Below are positions 11,691-24,110 of a stretch of 64,000 bases of DNA, piece by piece. Both the position numbers and the translations under genes were made by a program. Position 1 is the stretch's first letter, and the number at the start of each line of letters is the position of its first letter. The stretch covers positions 57,381,436 to 57,445,435 of the forward strand of contig CM038232.1 of the NCBI GenBank assembly GCA_021442155.1, written 5' to 3'. This DNA comes from Cymbidium sinense. Lineage: Eukaryota > Streptophyta > Magnoliopsida > Asparagales > Orchidaceae. Below the pieces are notes generated by a model. The model was not told the origin of the DNA, made no database searches, and saw nothing but the letters and a program-made list of their open reading frames with translations.

Positions 11691-12599
11691 AAATAATGCC
11701 TTTATAGTTCTTGAGTCCAATTTTTTTTTTTCGGCCTATATGGCTTTCAGACATCCCGACATGAAGATGTCTAATACTAGCTTCTTCCAAATCCATAATT
11801 CATATGGAGTTTTATCTATCGCTGCTTGGAACTCTATTAAGGATGTAATCAGCTTTAAAGTGAATTCGGTAAAGAAGAATGATTTATCATACTTCTAACC
11901 ATATCCATAATGCGATTGCTCTCGCCACACCATTTTGACTTTGAGTCTCATGGTGTGAGGAACGATGCCACATTCTAAATATTTGGCAAAGGCGCGACGT
12001 TGTTCACGATCCATCATATCTGTCATAAGATTCACCACCACGGCCGATTTGAGCCTTTTATTTTCTTTCCAAGTTGTGATTGTGACTTCTCATAAATTAA
12101 GTATAAGTGCCCATAACGAGAATAATCATGAAAATAATGAAATACTCATTCCAAGTAACAGGGAATGAGAACAAATATCGATGAATTAATTTCAAGACGC
12201 TTTAAACTCTAAGCACCAACTTTCGATATTTTGTTTGTTTTCCGACATATCATTCTATACAAAGTTTATCATCCGAAAAATTAAGAATGACACAAAGTCT
12301 TTCAATATGTTTAGAAATATATCCTAAACGCTGCATAACATATATGAATTCTCATTTATTAATTTTCGTACTAAAAATTGCATGGTTTCATTAATTTGAA
12401 GTAAAATATCCAATTTATATATTATCAATCAAAGAACCGCTTCAATAATATTTGAATACCGAAAGAGACTAAATTTTGCATTTCCAAATGAACGAATAAC
12501 CGATTTGTCCAAACAAGAAATTAAATTTCATCTAAATGACGCCACATAAAAGTCACGAAATTCAAAATACAACCAGATTCTAGATATAATCTATATAAA

Positions 12600-13420
12600 G
12601 ATATTACTTCAACGAGCTTTATCATTCCCACATGATGAATTTTTCAACATCGCATGATTCTCCTTAGACAACCCCGAGTACACTATGTGAGTTGCACATG
12701 TATCTATCCACCAAGTGATTTGGTACAAGGATAAATTAACTTCGTAACAAACAAAGTTAAGAAGTTTACCCTTTTCACCGCCAATTTGCATACTGGGACA
12801 ATCCTTCTTCACATGATTGCGAAACAAGTAATACCATTATGTTTTATCTAAGTCCCTTTGTCCAGCCTTTGCCTTTATAAGTCCTTTTCTTTTAGCAACA
12901 ATGCCAGAGAAAATGGCTAAGTTTAACACTTCGTTTTAATCTCTCTTCCTTGCACACACATTGAGCAATGAGCTCATTAAGAGTCAATTTTTCCTTTGAG
13001 TATTATAACTTATCTTAAAAGGATTAAATTCAGGAAGAGATCAAAATCAAGTGCAAGAATATCGACATCTCTAATTTTAGTGCTCTCAGTGACAAAATTG
13101 ACATCTCCATATTTATTCCCTTTCCATTGCCTTTATACCGCATTGAAATGAGTTTACTAAGAATTGATCGCTTTGACCTTTTAACTAACTAAAGCGATTT
13201 CGCTAAACCAAGACATTCTTCTCTTCTTCATGCATTACACCTCTTATGGTTCTGAATGGAATGTTTCATGATCATAAGACTCACGGTTAGAATCGCCTTT
13301 TCAAAGTTAACTTTGTTCAGTGTTTTTACAAGAGTAGCTCATCCTCAGACGATAACAAGATCCATACACCCAAAGAACAATGATATATTCTTTCTTCATT
13401 TAAAAGGTCGTTAAGATAAT
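12600..13420 (-). pseudogene. Copia gag and protease region, broken
   Basis: Reading leftward from 13420, segments match copia gag (retrotransposon gag/UBN2 type) up to PFKISYNTQ near 13020. A Lys-rich stretch and a zinc-knuckle remnant follow, then the protease start WWIDTCATHIV. Frames change several times. The normal roles are nucleocapsid formation and polyprotein cleavage; neither is possible here. Confidence 0.75.
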
Positions 13421-14087
13421 GTTATTCAAATTGACATATATAAAAGAAACATTAATAAAGCAGAAAATATTACAATTATCGTTATTTTCATATGTATATA
13501 TAATGTAATAAAATATAAAAATAAAATATTTAATAAAATTAACATATAAGATACAACACAACATCGCAATTTAGCCTTAAATAAATAATATAAAATTTGT
13601 ACTTAAAATTACAATCAATAAATATTGATAATAAATTATACATGCCTATCTTGATAATATATCAGATGTGATTAATATAAATTTATCACATATTTGTTAC
13701 ATTAAAGCCAAAAAAAATCTTCCCGATTATTTTTTTTGATTTAAATATAATCCATATGTAATATTCATATATTTAAAAAAATAAATAAATTGATATAGTA
13801 GATCACTTTGGTAATATAATAATTCAATTTAAATTATTTTGAAATATAATATTCAATAAATATTTCAATTTATATTATCCGAATTACGAAATATTTACCA
13901 AAAAAACAATAATTATCTATAAAATTTAAAACAGAATATTTATACATAAATGTTTAATATTAAAAAAAAATTCTGAAATAAAAAAACTTGTAGAAATATT
14001 AAACAGTAAGTGTAATTATTATATTTACTTAATAAATATTCAGTTTGGAATTAATTGAATAAAGCAATTAAATGTAAAATATATTCA

Positions 14088-14140
14088 GAAAAAAAAAAAA
14101 AAAATAAAAAATAAAATAAAAAAAAAAAAAAAAAAAAAAC
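14088..14140. repeat. Poly-A tract
   Basis: Almost pure A with a few T over about 50 bases, in the AT-rich leader region of the copia. Confidence 0.9.
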
Positions 14141-14718
14141 ATTAAGGCGCTATATTCAGATAAATTATATTACAAATATTCCGTTTCAGATTCGGCCTTA
14201 TTAAAAAAATAATTAAATAGAATAATTATACCATTTATATTAACTTATATATAATTATATATATAAATACCCGTCGGGTCGGATGAAAAAGAACAGACGG
14301 AATTAAATGGAATAATTATAACATTTATATTAACTTATGTATATTTATATATATACCACTTAAAAAAATCGGATGAAAGGGAATTGAATGGAATAATTAT
14401 AGTATTTATACAAACTTATATATATTTATATATATATCCATCAGATGAGATGAAACAGAAGTTTCATATTCCCCTTTCTTTTCTTTTTTTTTTAATTATA
14501 AATCTGAAATATCGTTTTATAATATAAACGATAGACAGAAAAATATTTCATATTCTTCTAATAGAAAAGTTATCTAAAGGATATCGATACTTCATGCAAA
14601 TGATCAAATCATTCGCTCAAAAAAAATTTGAATCATGTACTTTAATCTAAAATTTTCAAATAATCAATACAAAAGATGAAGAGGAAAAATCATTTCTCAA
14701 CGATTCAATATGATAACC

Positions 14719-14730
14719 GCTCTGATATCA
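14719..14730 (-). other. Primer-binding site of the minus-strand copia
   Basis: The complement reads TGATATCAGAGC, two bases inside the LTR edge (cttgttgaaa). It matches the tRNA-Met-type copia PBS TGGTATCAGAGC at all but one base. Confidence 0.85.
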
Positions 14731-14732
14731 CT

Positions 14733-14858
14733 TGTTGAAAATATGTAAAGATAAAAAATAAATTTATCGATCTCATATCAAATCAGCAAGATGTAATCTA
14801 AACGCACTGAATCCAAAAGAGTAATCACGGATTTTGGCCTTCAGGTTCTAAAGTCGTT

Positions 14859-14904
<46 letters not shown>

Positions 14905-15092
14905 TCACTGATGGGATATGAGAAAAATGAGAATTTCACCCTTTAGAATGGGGATCATGACCCTATTTATACTTTTTTTTATTTTTTATTTTTATGAAGT
15001 TCTGATGGACTGAATTACAAACACACCTCATGCATTCAGGGTTAATCAACCAGCAAGTGAAAAGTAAATCAAAGAAAGTTCCCGTTATCACA
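14733..15092 (-). repeat. 5' LTR of the minus-strand copia
   Basis: On the minus strand it starts TGTGATAACGG (15092) and ends ...TTTCAACA (14733), giving TG...CA ends and about 360 bases. It contains a TATAAATAGGG promoter box (minus strand, about 14960-14972) and a GA/TC microsatellite at about 14862-14898. The right edge is inferred only from the TG dinucleotide and usual LTR size. Confidence 0.6.
14962..14973 (-). promoter_or_regulatory. LTR TATA box
   Basis: The minus strand reads gTATAAATAGGG, a canonical plant TATA box in the expected place within the copia LTR, pointing into the element. Confidence 0.6.
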
Positions 15093-17500
15093 CAAATTAA
15101 ATTAAAGTAAGCAGCAGATTAATAGATAAAAAGATAATGTCAAGACCGAAACAAATCGATCGGTGAAAATCGAGATGATACCACATAAGGAACATTCATA
15201 ACAAAGACCAACAAAATCCCTTTCGACAATCCTTGCAGAAATACTCCACAGGGTTTGCCATAAGTATAATCATTGAGATATACAAACCATAGTTTAAAGT
15301 CAAGTAGAGCAATTGATTAAGCAGTTGACCGCACCATACTAGCCTCTTTCAATCAAAATGGAAACTCCACTCCAAGGAGGGCATAAACCAAACGAAGGAT
15401 TGCAATATAAGCAATGATGTAAATATGATTGACATCCACCATAAATTTAACAAAGAACGAAATAAACCCGGTAATCACTCCCATCGAGAGTAATGCAACA
15501 ATGGAAGTCGCTAGAATATGAAATAGGAGATGTGTCCAAGTAAAGACTTTATTACCAATAATATTAAGTCAAGAAGGACCAAAACCGTAACAAGCCACAG
15601 CAAGATGGCAAAAAACAAGAAGAGAAAGATCGAAGTACCAAAAAAGTCAAAGAACCCATACCCAAAGTGAATAAAAACCAAATCAACAACCACCATGACA
15701 CAAGAACCTCCAAGAACCAAAATGTAGTTAAACCCAATCCATTCCAAGCATCATAGATTTGGTGCTTAGAAGCAAAACAATTAAATCCAAGTTTGCCAAA
15801 GTAAATGGTAACAACAAGAATCCAAAGTGTGGAAGCAAAGAAAAAAAGGAACAAACCTGGCGACTATAGTAATTGCTTTCGGGATTGACAATGAAAAGAA
15901 ATCGATAGGAAAAGATTAAAGGACAACAGTTAAAGGAGAAAGGGCAATATGACAGATTAATCAATCGGTGACATTCGTGAAGTCACTCCCACAGATAATG
16001 TATCAATGGTACCAACGAGAGACTTCAATAGGAATCAGAATTTAAGTTATCAAAAGTCCAAAACCGAGCTTGCCAAGAAGGGCAAGACAGAAGAAGGCAT
16101 CAATAGAAAAACTGGAGATGGAATCAGCAGTAGCAATCTGCAGCCACCTAAACCCAAGGCAAATAATTAACCAAATCATCAAACAAACATGGCAGCAAAC
16201 CTTCAAAACCAAAATTAATTAATCCCAAGCCATTCGGATCATGAAATGATTAGACACAAAATCAAATCGCCACAGAAGCAATGAGAACAAACCACTCATA
16301 TCGGAAAAGCAGAAAGATAAAATAGGCAAACCGTGAACAGTGTCGAAGATAGGTATGAGGAAGGGTCAAGAAGGTATGCAAAAAAGCGGCCAGACACCAA
16401 CCAGTAAAAATGGAAATCAAAAAAAAGCAGAAATGTAAAATGAGCACAAATAAAACGCGTTCATCAAGCAACAATAACATGATCAAAGAGTCCAAAATTC
16501 CGTTCGCATAGAAAATAATAATCCACCGGTACAAGCCGAATTACCAACAGGCCCCAAATTCCACCATTCAAAGTAAACAAATCGTGTTAAGGATCCCAGA
16601 ATCAAGCAAAGGATAGTAACCATAAGAATTACTATTGGCAAGGGTCCAAAATCAAAAAAACGACATAAGAGAGGTGAAGGGTAGCAAGAATAAGGATTCA
16701 AAGAATCAACAAACCACCCTCACCACAATAAAACATTACCCAAAAGAAATCCAAAGCGCGAAATGAGAATCGACAAAATAAATAAAGCATCCTAATCGGA
16801 TGAGCAAAGAAAAAAATAACCAAGGTTGGCTGCGGAGACGAAATACATAAGTCCAACAACCAAAAGATAAGTATCATTAAAAGCATTCCAACCGAATGAA
16901 GAGGCGGAGAATATCAACAATGGGTCTTGGATGACAAAAGAAGTAGTAATAACTTGTTTAGGGAAGCGAACAACATTCACTAAGCAAGCGAAACGCAAAA
17001 AAATAATAATAGGAACCGGGTATTACAACTTCTACCATTGTAGTTAAACAAGGCGATGTTAGCCATTATAAACAAGGATAGCCGGTATGAGAAAGTTCAA
17101 AGGCACAACCATCCATTATTCTTTTGACATAGGTGTTGCAACCTTTATAAAATAAACCTTTAAAAGGAAAGAGTCCCAAGGAATGTGGCGACCAAAGAAA
17201 GATTAATATTATCAAAGTAAATCTGCGCAAACATAATGCACAGACCATTGCCTAAAATCAACAGAGATAGTAGAAATGCTCCAAAATATATTATCGAGAA
17301 AAATCGATTGAAGCTTAATGCTAAAGTCTATGTCCATCAAAACAGAAAACTTCATCCAGAATGGTTAATCCTCTGTTAGAGTGTATCATTGATATTAAAT
17401 TCCCAAGTATTGCAATTATAAAACCATGCGTAACACAAGGCTTAACAGTTCCAATGCAAGAGGTTGGTATATATAATTAAACCTTGCCCAATATTATTGT
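15093..17500. other. A/C-rich (minus strand T/G-rich) tract, possible LINE 3' region
   Basis: The plus strand is poor in T for long stretches, so the minus strand has many overlapping open frames of Leu/Phe/Trp/Val-rich peptides (15511-15964, 16262-16998, 17066-17248). These look like compositional artefacts. The tract lies 3' of the L1 zf-RVT segment on the same strand; plant L1 elements can have long T/G-rich 3' UTRs, so that is my best guess. No repeat unit or known domain was found. Confidence 0.35.
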
Positions 17501-18399
17501 AATTGCCAAAAAAAAATCTTCCAAATATAGGAGAAGCAAAGGCACCAATTCAAAACAAAGAGCACAAGGAGAATGATATTTATGAGGAGTATCCAAAAGA
17601 ACACAAGGAAAACCGAGAAAAAAAAAGAGAGGCATGCAACAAGATGAAGATGATTCTAGGTAAGGAAGGCGAGTTGTCCAAGTTAACGGACCACAAATAT
17701 TTGGGTAATGTGAATTGATCAAAGAAGATGATCTTCTAATCTTGATTGCAAGGTAATCACAGAGCGTTCCTTCACGCCAAACATGAGTGATGTTAAAATT
17801 CGGTTGAGAGAAGAGCCCTAGTTTGCTTGAGGAGATAGTATAAACCGTTGCTCATATTGGTAGAAGTCAGGTCAAGGAGGGCATCCACCTCATATTGAGC
17901 CGACCATTTTGTAGACAAATTTCAAAATTTGTGGACATAAGCTCGATAAGGGATCTTTGGAAATAAGGGGATAAGCAAATGCACATAGAACTATACCCTT
18001 AGAATCCTGAAAATGCCCTCGAGCCATTATGAGAGAGAGCCATCGTATTAATTTTAATAATATGATCAAGAGGTTTTTTCCAAAACCATTCTATCATTTG
18101 ATAGTTGGTGCGGAAGGTTGAAGCAGGTTTATTGGCTGATTTACCTTTAAATTGGATGTGATTTTAAATTGGCTTTAAATAAGTCACAAATTTTTATTTT
18201 AGTTCAGATAATCCTCATGTGATTCATATCCCGATGTTTAGCTTCATTGTCCATCCATATGAACCAAATAAGAGTAATGGCGATTATGATTTTAATATGA
18301 CCTTTGATAGCATTGTCAAAGTAGATTTCAAGAAGTTGATATAAAGAGAACAATTGAAATTGACAGTGTTGAATAGATCATCATACCAAATCCAAATTT

Positions 18400-18600
18400 T
18401 AGAGGCAATTGCCCCATTAACAAAAACATGGTTAACATTCTCAATATGGAAACAACATTGACATTTAGAGGGTAAATAAACCCTTTACCCCCCAACAATG
18501 AGTCAACAGAATAAAGTTTTTAAGATGCTAAAAGAACAGTAGAAGGGGATATTATTATTCCAGATTTTGGAGAACACAAAAGAAGAATCATGAGTGTCTT
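18400..18600 (-). pseudogene. L1 zf-RVT C-terminal zinc-binding segment
   Basis: The complement encodes CQCCFHIENVNHVF followed by ASKIWIWYDDLF, the pattern C-x2-C-x4-E-x2-H-x2-F...IW of the zf-RVT domain at the end of plant LINE ORF2. The frame is shifted relative to the RT. Confidence 0.8.
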
Positions 18601-19292
18601 TAGTGTGAAGCCACACATTTTTAAGGTTGAAATCCCCATAGCTTAAAGATAATGTCGATCTTGATTGTTAGGATTGATAGGAATATTAGTAATCATATTT
18701 AAGAAGTGGAAGGAATAGAATCGGTAATCTTACTAGCGTTCCACTTGAGGTTTTGCGAATGAATTAACTCTAATAGCGGAAGTGGGTGAGTGAAGAGTAA
18801 ATCATCAATGGATCCACAACCATTCCGTTATCTTGCCAAAGAAGGAAGTGCGAGTTTATGCCCCAAAAAATTAAGGATTCGCATCCCATTTGTGTACAAA
18901 GTCTTCTCCACAGGAGAATCACCCGATTTAAAGGGGCAAATGAGAGGATATTTACCCGGCAATATTTAGAAGTCATAAAATTAGCCCAAAGACTATGTTT
19001 GCTCTAAAATTCCACCAAAGTTTGTAAGAAGGCATTGATAACATCTTTGATGGATTTACATCACCTCCCTCTTCAAAGTGCCAGACTTTTAGACCAGATG
19101 TCCAGCATTCTTTTAGAGGTATTGGTATTGAAGAATTTGTTTAGAGGCTCAATTCTATTGATGGTAGAGATGGTAGGCACAATGGTTTGAAGAAGGTATA
19201 TAGGCATGGAATTTAGAGTGCTCTGATCAAGGTAAGCCTACCACCGAAAGAGAGTAAATGAAATTCCCTGAAATTTTGTTAGAAATTTTGAA

Positions 19293-20450
19293 TTAGATCA
19301 TCAAAAGGTGTGATCTTTTATGGCCTTTAAAAGCGGAGCCAAGATAATTAAGAGGAAGTTGATTTTGCTTAAAATTAGTAATTCTAGATATTTGATTAAG
19401 TCTATTAGGAGGAATCTTAGTTGAAGGAATAAAATAGCATTTTCCTTCATTAAGAAAAAGACCACTAACTTTACCAAAATCATTTAGAAGGTTCTTGATG
19501 GTTTTAACATGTTGAATGGAACCATTGCTGAAGATAATGAAATCATCAGCAAAGCTAAGATGTGAAATAGGGAAACCTCCATGAGTTTTAAAAGACATAT
19601 TAGGCTTATTAGCGAAAAGATCATTCAGCTCCTTGGTATTCAATAGATGATAAAAGAGAAGGTGATAGTGGGTCACCTTGCCTTATGGCTAGAAGGAAAA
19701 AATGGAACCATTCAAATAGCGAAAACCAGACATTCGTGATACATCTTTTGATAATCCGGATAAAACTATCAGCAAAACCAAACAAATTCAGGATTTGAAA
19801 GAGAAAGTCCCATGAGAGATTATCAAAGGCTTTAGCGATGTCCAGTTTAAATAAGATGTTGCCTCCTCTAGACTTGATATCAATGTCATGAACCATTTCT
19901 TGAGCGAGAAGAATATTATCCAATATTGTTCTGTGTTTAACAAAACCAGTTTGATTAGGAGAGATGATTTTAGGAAGCAAAGGGCTAAGCTATTATTATT
20001 AATTTAGCTGAGTTTTGAAAAAGGTGCAAAAAAAATGTCGTAAAATCGAGATTCGAGGATTGTTAGTTTTGGGAATAAGGATAATAGAAGTGCTTGAAAA
20101 GTATTTGGGAATGGGATTGCCATCAAAGAAATCAATAACTAAATCGGTTTTAATAAATGGCCAATCTTTGAAAAGAAGTGGGTCGGTATAGCCGACAACA
20201 TTCATGTTCTTAAGAGTATTACTAATCTCTTCTTGGAAGGACACATAGTGAGTAAATGATTATCCTCCACCTAATCATAGAAGGAATAAGATGGGTGTTT
20301 GATAAAGTATCGAACGCAGCATTTAATAAAGTTTGGAAATGATGAATGAGAATCCTTAATATCATATCGGTTATCCAATCACCATTAGAGTTCTTAATTT
20401 TCTTAATCGAGTTTAAGGCTTTCCGTTTATTACAAATGGCATGAAAGTAC
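19293..20450 (-). pseudogene. L1 reverse transcriptase, broken
   Basis: 20222-20452 reads the pre-RT region. 19621-19980 carries QTGFVKHRTILDNILLAQE, LFKLDIAKAFDNLSWDF and RQGDPLSPSL. 19293-19676 carries the catalytic FADDFIIFSNG, F replacing the usual Y of YxDD, and then the LNEGKC and INYLG-like thumb motifs. Together these span most of the RT palm, but in at least three frames. Confidence 0.9.
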
Positions 20451-20872
20451 ACGGTGTTTTACACCTTCCATATATGTTTGCTTGCGGCTTTTGATATAGG
20501 TTTCTTCCATGTTTTGATAATTAAGCAAGTTATTCTTGGCAATGTTCAACTCCTCAAGTTTCTTGGGATCGTTGAGGCAACATCTTCAAGAGAACAAACC
20601 TCTTGTTCCATAGCTTTAAGATTTGTGAAAGAAAAATGTGTTTGTTCCACCAATTAAGATTTTGTTTAAGTCTTTTGAGCTTAAGCCAAACGAGTCATAC
20701 CTTTAACAATTATCCGGGAAAGGCCATCCAATTAGAATAGCGACATTGGTGAAATCACTATGTTGGGTCCACATGTTTTGAAATCTGAAAGGAGGGGTAG
20801 GCGGGTTTGGTGGGGATTATTGAAGGAAATCAAGAGAGAGGAGCATGGTGAGACAAAGTTACGCTCAAATGC

Positions 20873-21110
20873 TCAACAATGGTAGAAACCATTGATTGAT
20901 CCAAAGAGAATTAAAGAGGGCCTATCAAGACGCCAAAGCCAGTTGTGCCACGTGAAGGTAGACCCAGTGAAACCAATGTCGATCATTGCAATCAAGGTCA
21001 TATTTGAGAAGTCCTCCATGGAATGAAGGTTAGGAGAACATCCTCCCCTTCTTTCCAGCTCGATGATAGTATTGAAATCACCTCCAACCAAGGAAGGTTA
21101 GCGAGGAAGC
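20873..21110 (-). pseudogene. L1 endonuclease (APE-type) fragment
   Basis: Encodes MVGGDFNTIIELERRGG, followed by FTGSTFTWHN and RLDR. GDFN and the later TFTW...LDR are hallmark endonuclease motifs. Only the middle and C-terminal thirds are readable. Confidence 0.85.
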
Positions 21111-21899
21111 GAAGGTGCGTAAGTGATTCCAAAGGATGTTCCTACCCTCTATTACAAGAAGCATAGATAAAAGAAAGCGATAAGTCACCTAAGGAGATTT
21201 TTTACATTAACCAATTGGTCAAGATCATCAATGATGGAAATGGTGATGGAGTTGTGCCAAAGCACCAAATTTTATTATTACGATTGAAGAAAAGTTATGA
21301 AAGCGAGGATCTAGCAAAAGCAATCTTAGAAGAATTAATGAGGTTCAATAAGAACAAGTAATTTGATATTATGAACACGAAACTCTAACACGATTGAGAC
21401 GAAGAGTCCCACAGATATTCCAAATAAGAAAGTTAATCATTAAAGAACAACCAAAAGGAAAAGAAAAAGAAAAGGAAAGAGAGGAGGAGATGAGAACACT
21501 TACTTATGAGGGGTGGAAGAAGAGCGAGTGGTCTAGTAAAGTTAGTATTAGAAAATTTTGCTTTGTAGGTTTTTTTTGTTTTAACAATTTGAAAGGGTCT
21601 ATCGAATCCAAATTATCTCCATCGAAAGATTGATTTTGAGTTCCGAATAGTGGCGAGAATCTATCATTGTATTAGAAGAGGATTTCTCCTTCTTAGTATC
21701 GATAGGGTGAGAATTGGGTTCAAATGATTATCACTCACAAGAGAAGTGGATGGGGAAGTTACACAAGTCTTTTCCATTCTCATGATGCAAAAGTAAATTA
21801 TGTTCTAAGGCCATAGGGTCATCATTGTTTTGGCCCATTTTATGATTCTCATTCAAATTGTTTAATTGGGTGTCCAATATAAGGTTTCCATTCAGCTTT

Positions 21900-22700
21900 T
21901 GGAATTTAAATGAACAAGAGCTATCATGGGAAACCAAATTATTACAAAGGGTGAGGTTAGGTAATTGTCATTGTATCACACCCCTCATTGGCTGTTTTAG
22001 AACCAAGGTCCGATTGTTTTCCACTAGAAAGATCGGTAGGAGGTGTAGGAGAAGAGGTTCTTTTGGGTATCTTTAGGCACATATGTTAGATTATTGGTTT
22101 TCCCAGTTCCATTAAAGGAATTCATTACAGGTAAATTTTTCCAGATTAGGATGAAGCACAAAGCATTGGATGTCGTGTCGTGAATCTTTAGTGAGTGCGA
22201 CGGAAAATTTTCAAATTCGACTTTTGACTATATCCAAATTTTTTGAGCCAATCCAAACCTCTTTGGGATATTTTTTGTGATGTCTATCTCAAGAATACGA
22301 CGATGGCCTAGATCTTGGCCGTGGCTTGGTCAATTTGGAGAGGCCTACCAAAAGAGCTCCAACGAAACAAAACTTGATGAGTGACATAATGTATTCGCAT
22401 GTTTGGAAAAGCAAGCCAAAGAGGGACAATGGGAGATTCTCTTTGACATCAAAGAGGGCATTTCAATAGCATTTGACAATTATGCACAAAATAAGAGCGG
22501 CGAAAACCTACTAATAATCTAAATCATTAGCTAATTGAATAAGAATGTGACGGATCGATCACAGATAGTGAAAGTAGATAATTTTAAACTATGAAAGAAA
22601 GAGCGAATATTATCAAGAGTTAGCGTAAGAGAGAATTTACCAACCAAACTTCAAAGGGCGCAAGTTTCTCAACATCATCGAACACATTATTCGGCAAACC
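21900..22700 (-). pseudogene. L1 ORF1 (DUF4283 and zinc-knuckle gag), broken
   Basis: The translated complement shows WIRFPRLPFG near 22430, LEIDITKNIPKEVWIGSKN near 22270-22230 and a decayed Cys/His segment (RHDIQCFVLHPNLEKF) near 22180-22130. These are the usual landmarks of plant L1 ORF1, an RNA-binding chaperone of the LINE RNP. Frames change repeatedly. Confidence 0.7.
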
Positions 22701-23432
22701 ACGATATGATGTAGAGATGAGATTCTTCGCATTCGAGCTAGGGATCTTACGATAAAGCTTCTTTGAATGACTTAACAGCAGTTGCATTAACAGGTGTAAT
22801 CGAGTCTAGAAAACGTAGTCGGAAAAGCAAGCGTTCTTGGCGTCGAGACGGCGCGGGATTCAGAGACCTCCACCATTGCTAATCCAAAGGCCACATACGG
22901 GGCCCGAAAAGTGCCGAGGGGCTCGAGAGAGAACGAGAAGCGCCAATCCACCGAAGGCGCAAAATCGCCAGAGAGGGAGTGCGTTTAGGGTTAGTCTTGA
23001 GATATTTTTTATCTTGAGTGTTCATTTTATCATCATTAAAATAAAATAAAAAAATGAACTAAATCATCACTAATTTAACATTTTATTGCTGTTTGGTTTA
23101 TGCGGCTAAATTTCAGACTACCTTGAAACACTACTCCAAGCAATTATGCTTCAATCAAATAAATTTATACTCAAAATAGAATTTTGTTTGTGCCCACAAT
23201 ATGTGTGGTTCAAGGGAAAATGGTGCCTGGAACTAGATTACGTCTACACACAAGAATTAATAAAAACCCATTTAAATTGTGTAAGTCTGAATTTATATTA
23301 ACTTAAGGTTATGGCGAGCTTGTAAAGATTAGCGGGTTGCAAACAATTGTTTAATAATCGTGTTTTGGAGTCTCCCATCTGCATTCCTATCTTTTGAGAC
23401 CAATTAAAATTCCAAGCTTCACATATCTTTAG

Positions 23433-24110
23433 TGCTTTGGAAGTACAAAAATCAGCTGCCAAAGATATAATTGCTGCAGCTGATTTAGAAAAACTGGAAA
23501 AGGAGGAACTTGCTCTAAAAGCTCTAAAAGAGCAAGAATTAATGCGGGATTCTGTGGTTGCAGAGTCCCAGAAGTTCAGAGTAAGAAGCAGAGGAGAACT
23601 CGAAGGTGAATAAGATGTACATTTCATGTATTAGAAGTTCTGCACAGTTTACCTTTATGATCCTTTTTTTTAATGTTTCTTGTTTTGTGCTTGTTGCTGA
23701 GAAAATTTTTGATGGATTGCGGCCATGTTGTTGATTCATTGCAGTAAGTTCTTCATTTAAACCGAGATCTTTTAGTATGTAATCATTTAAAACATTTAAA
23801 ATGCTTCCAGTTTTTGATCAAATCTTAACTTCAATAATCATCTTTTCTCGTTTTATTCAAGAGTAGAAAGCCAATCTAATGTATGCTTTGCATTGCAGAG
23901 GCAAAATATCTATTATTTGTGAAGACATTCTCTCACTTAGCAAAGAGTACACTACAACATCCCTCTCACAAAATCTCCGTTGTCATCGCATCTTTTACCA
24001 AATCTCTAATGTCGTCATTTTTGTCGAGCTCTGGATCCTCTGTAAACTCATCAGATTATAATAGAGGATCACCATCATCAACAAGCCATTTGACCAAGGA
24101 GGGCAGCTAA
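23433..24110 (+). pseudogene. CUE-domain protein, C-terminal exons (3' part of split gene)
   Basis: Three exons continue 5688-6068. Exon c, 23433-23605, encodes AAADLEKLEKEELALKALKE and, after a one-base shift near 23585, EAEENSK before a gtgaat donor. Exon d, about 23697-23743, encodes LRKFLMDCGHVVDSLQ and ends at a perfect gtaagt donor; its acceptor reads TG where AG is expected. Exon e starts at 23899 after cattgcag, joins in phase to give LQGKISIICEDILSLSKE, shifts frame again, and ends with a Ser-rich tail (SSFLSSSGSSVNSSDYN) at the TAA of 24108. Splice phases agree with one protein, so this is not a processed copy. Three frame breaks point to decay or assembly indels. Confidence 0.75.

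Larger units (their letters stand above)
10882..15092 (-). mobile_element. Ty1-copia element, 3'-truncated, with 5' LTR
   Basis: On the minus strand the order is LTR (14733-15092), PBS (about 14719-14730), gag, protease, integrase end and RT start, stopping at about 10882. Gag shows PFKISYNTQ around 13020 and a CCHC-region remnant at 12780-12840 with KKDCP. Protease shows WWIDTCATH around 12700, with T-C-A in place of the active-site D-S/T-G-A order. The integrase to RT linker is at 11504-11689. RT follows at about 10900-11300 with NDVWDLVK and KKGFTQKEGIDY. The rest of RT, RNase H and the 3' LTR are absent. Many stops: dead. The 3' break coincides with the truncated end of the R3 LTR. Confidence 0.85.
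17700..22990 (-). mobile_element. L1-type LINE retrotransposon, decayed
   Basis: In minus-strand order there is a G+C-rich 5' region (about 22810-22990), an ORF1 gag with DUF4283/zinc-knuckle character (21900-22700), an AP-type endonuclease (20873-21110), reverse transcriptase (19293-20450) and a zf-RVT domain (18400-18530). This is the standard order of plant L1 elements. All parts contain stops and frameshifts. The 3' end is not defined: the T/G-rich sequence down to 15.1 kb may still belong to it. It sits within the 17 kb gap of the CUE gene, in the opposite orientation. Confidence 0.85.

Noticed and set aside
15511..17248. Overlapping hydrophobic minus-strand frames as membrane-protein genes
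   Set aside because: Composition follows the T/G-rich strand bias, frames overlap one another, and no family motif or splice signal supports them.
22837..23049. Arg-rich 70-codon plus frame
   Set aside because: It is antisense to the G+C-rich 5' region of the L1 LINE; no homology.
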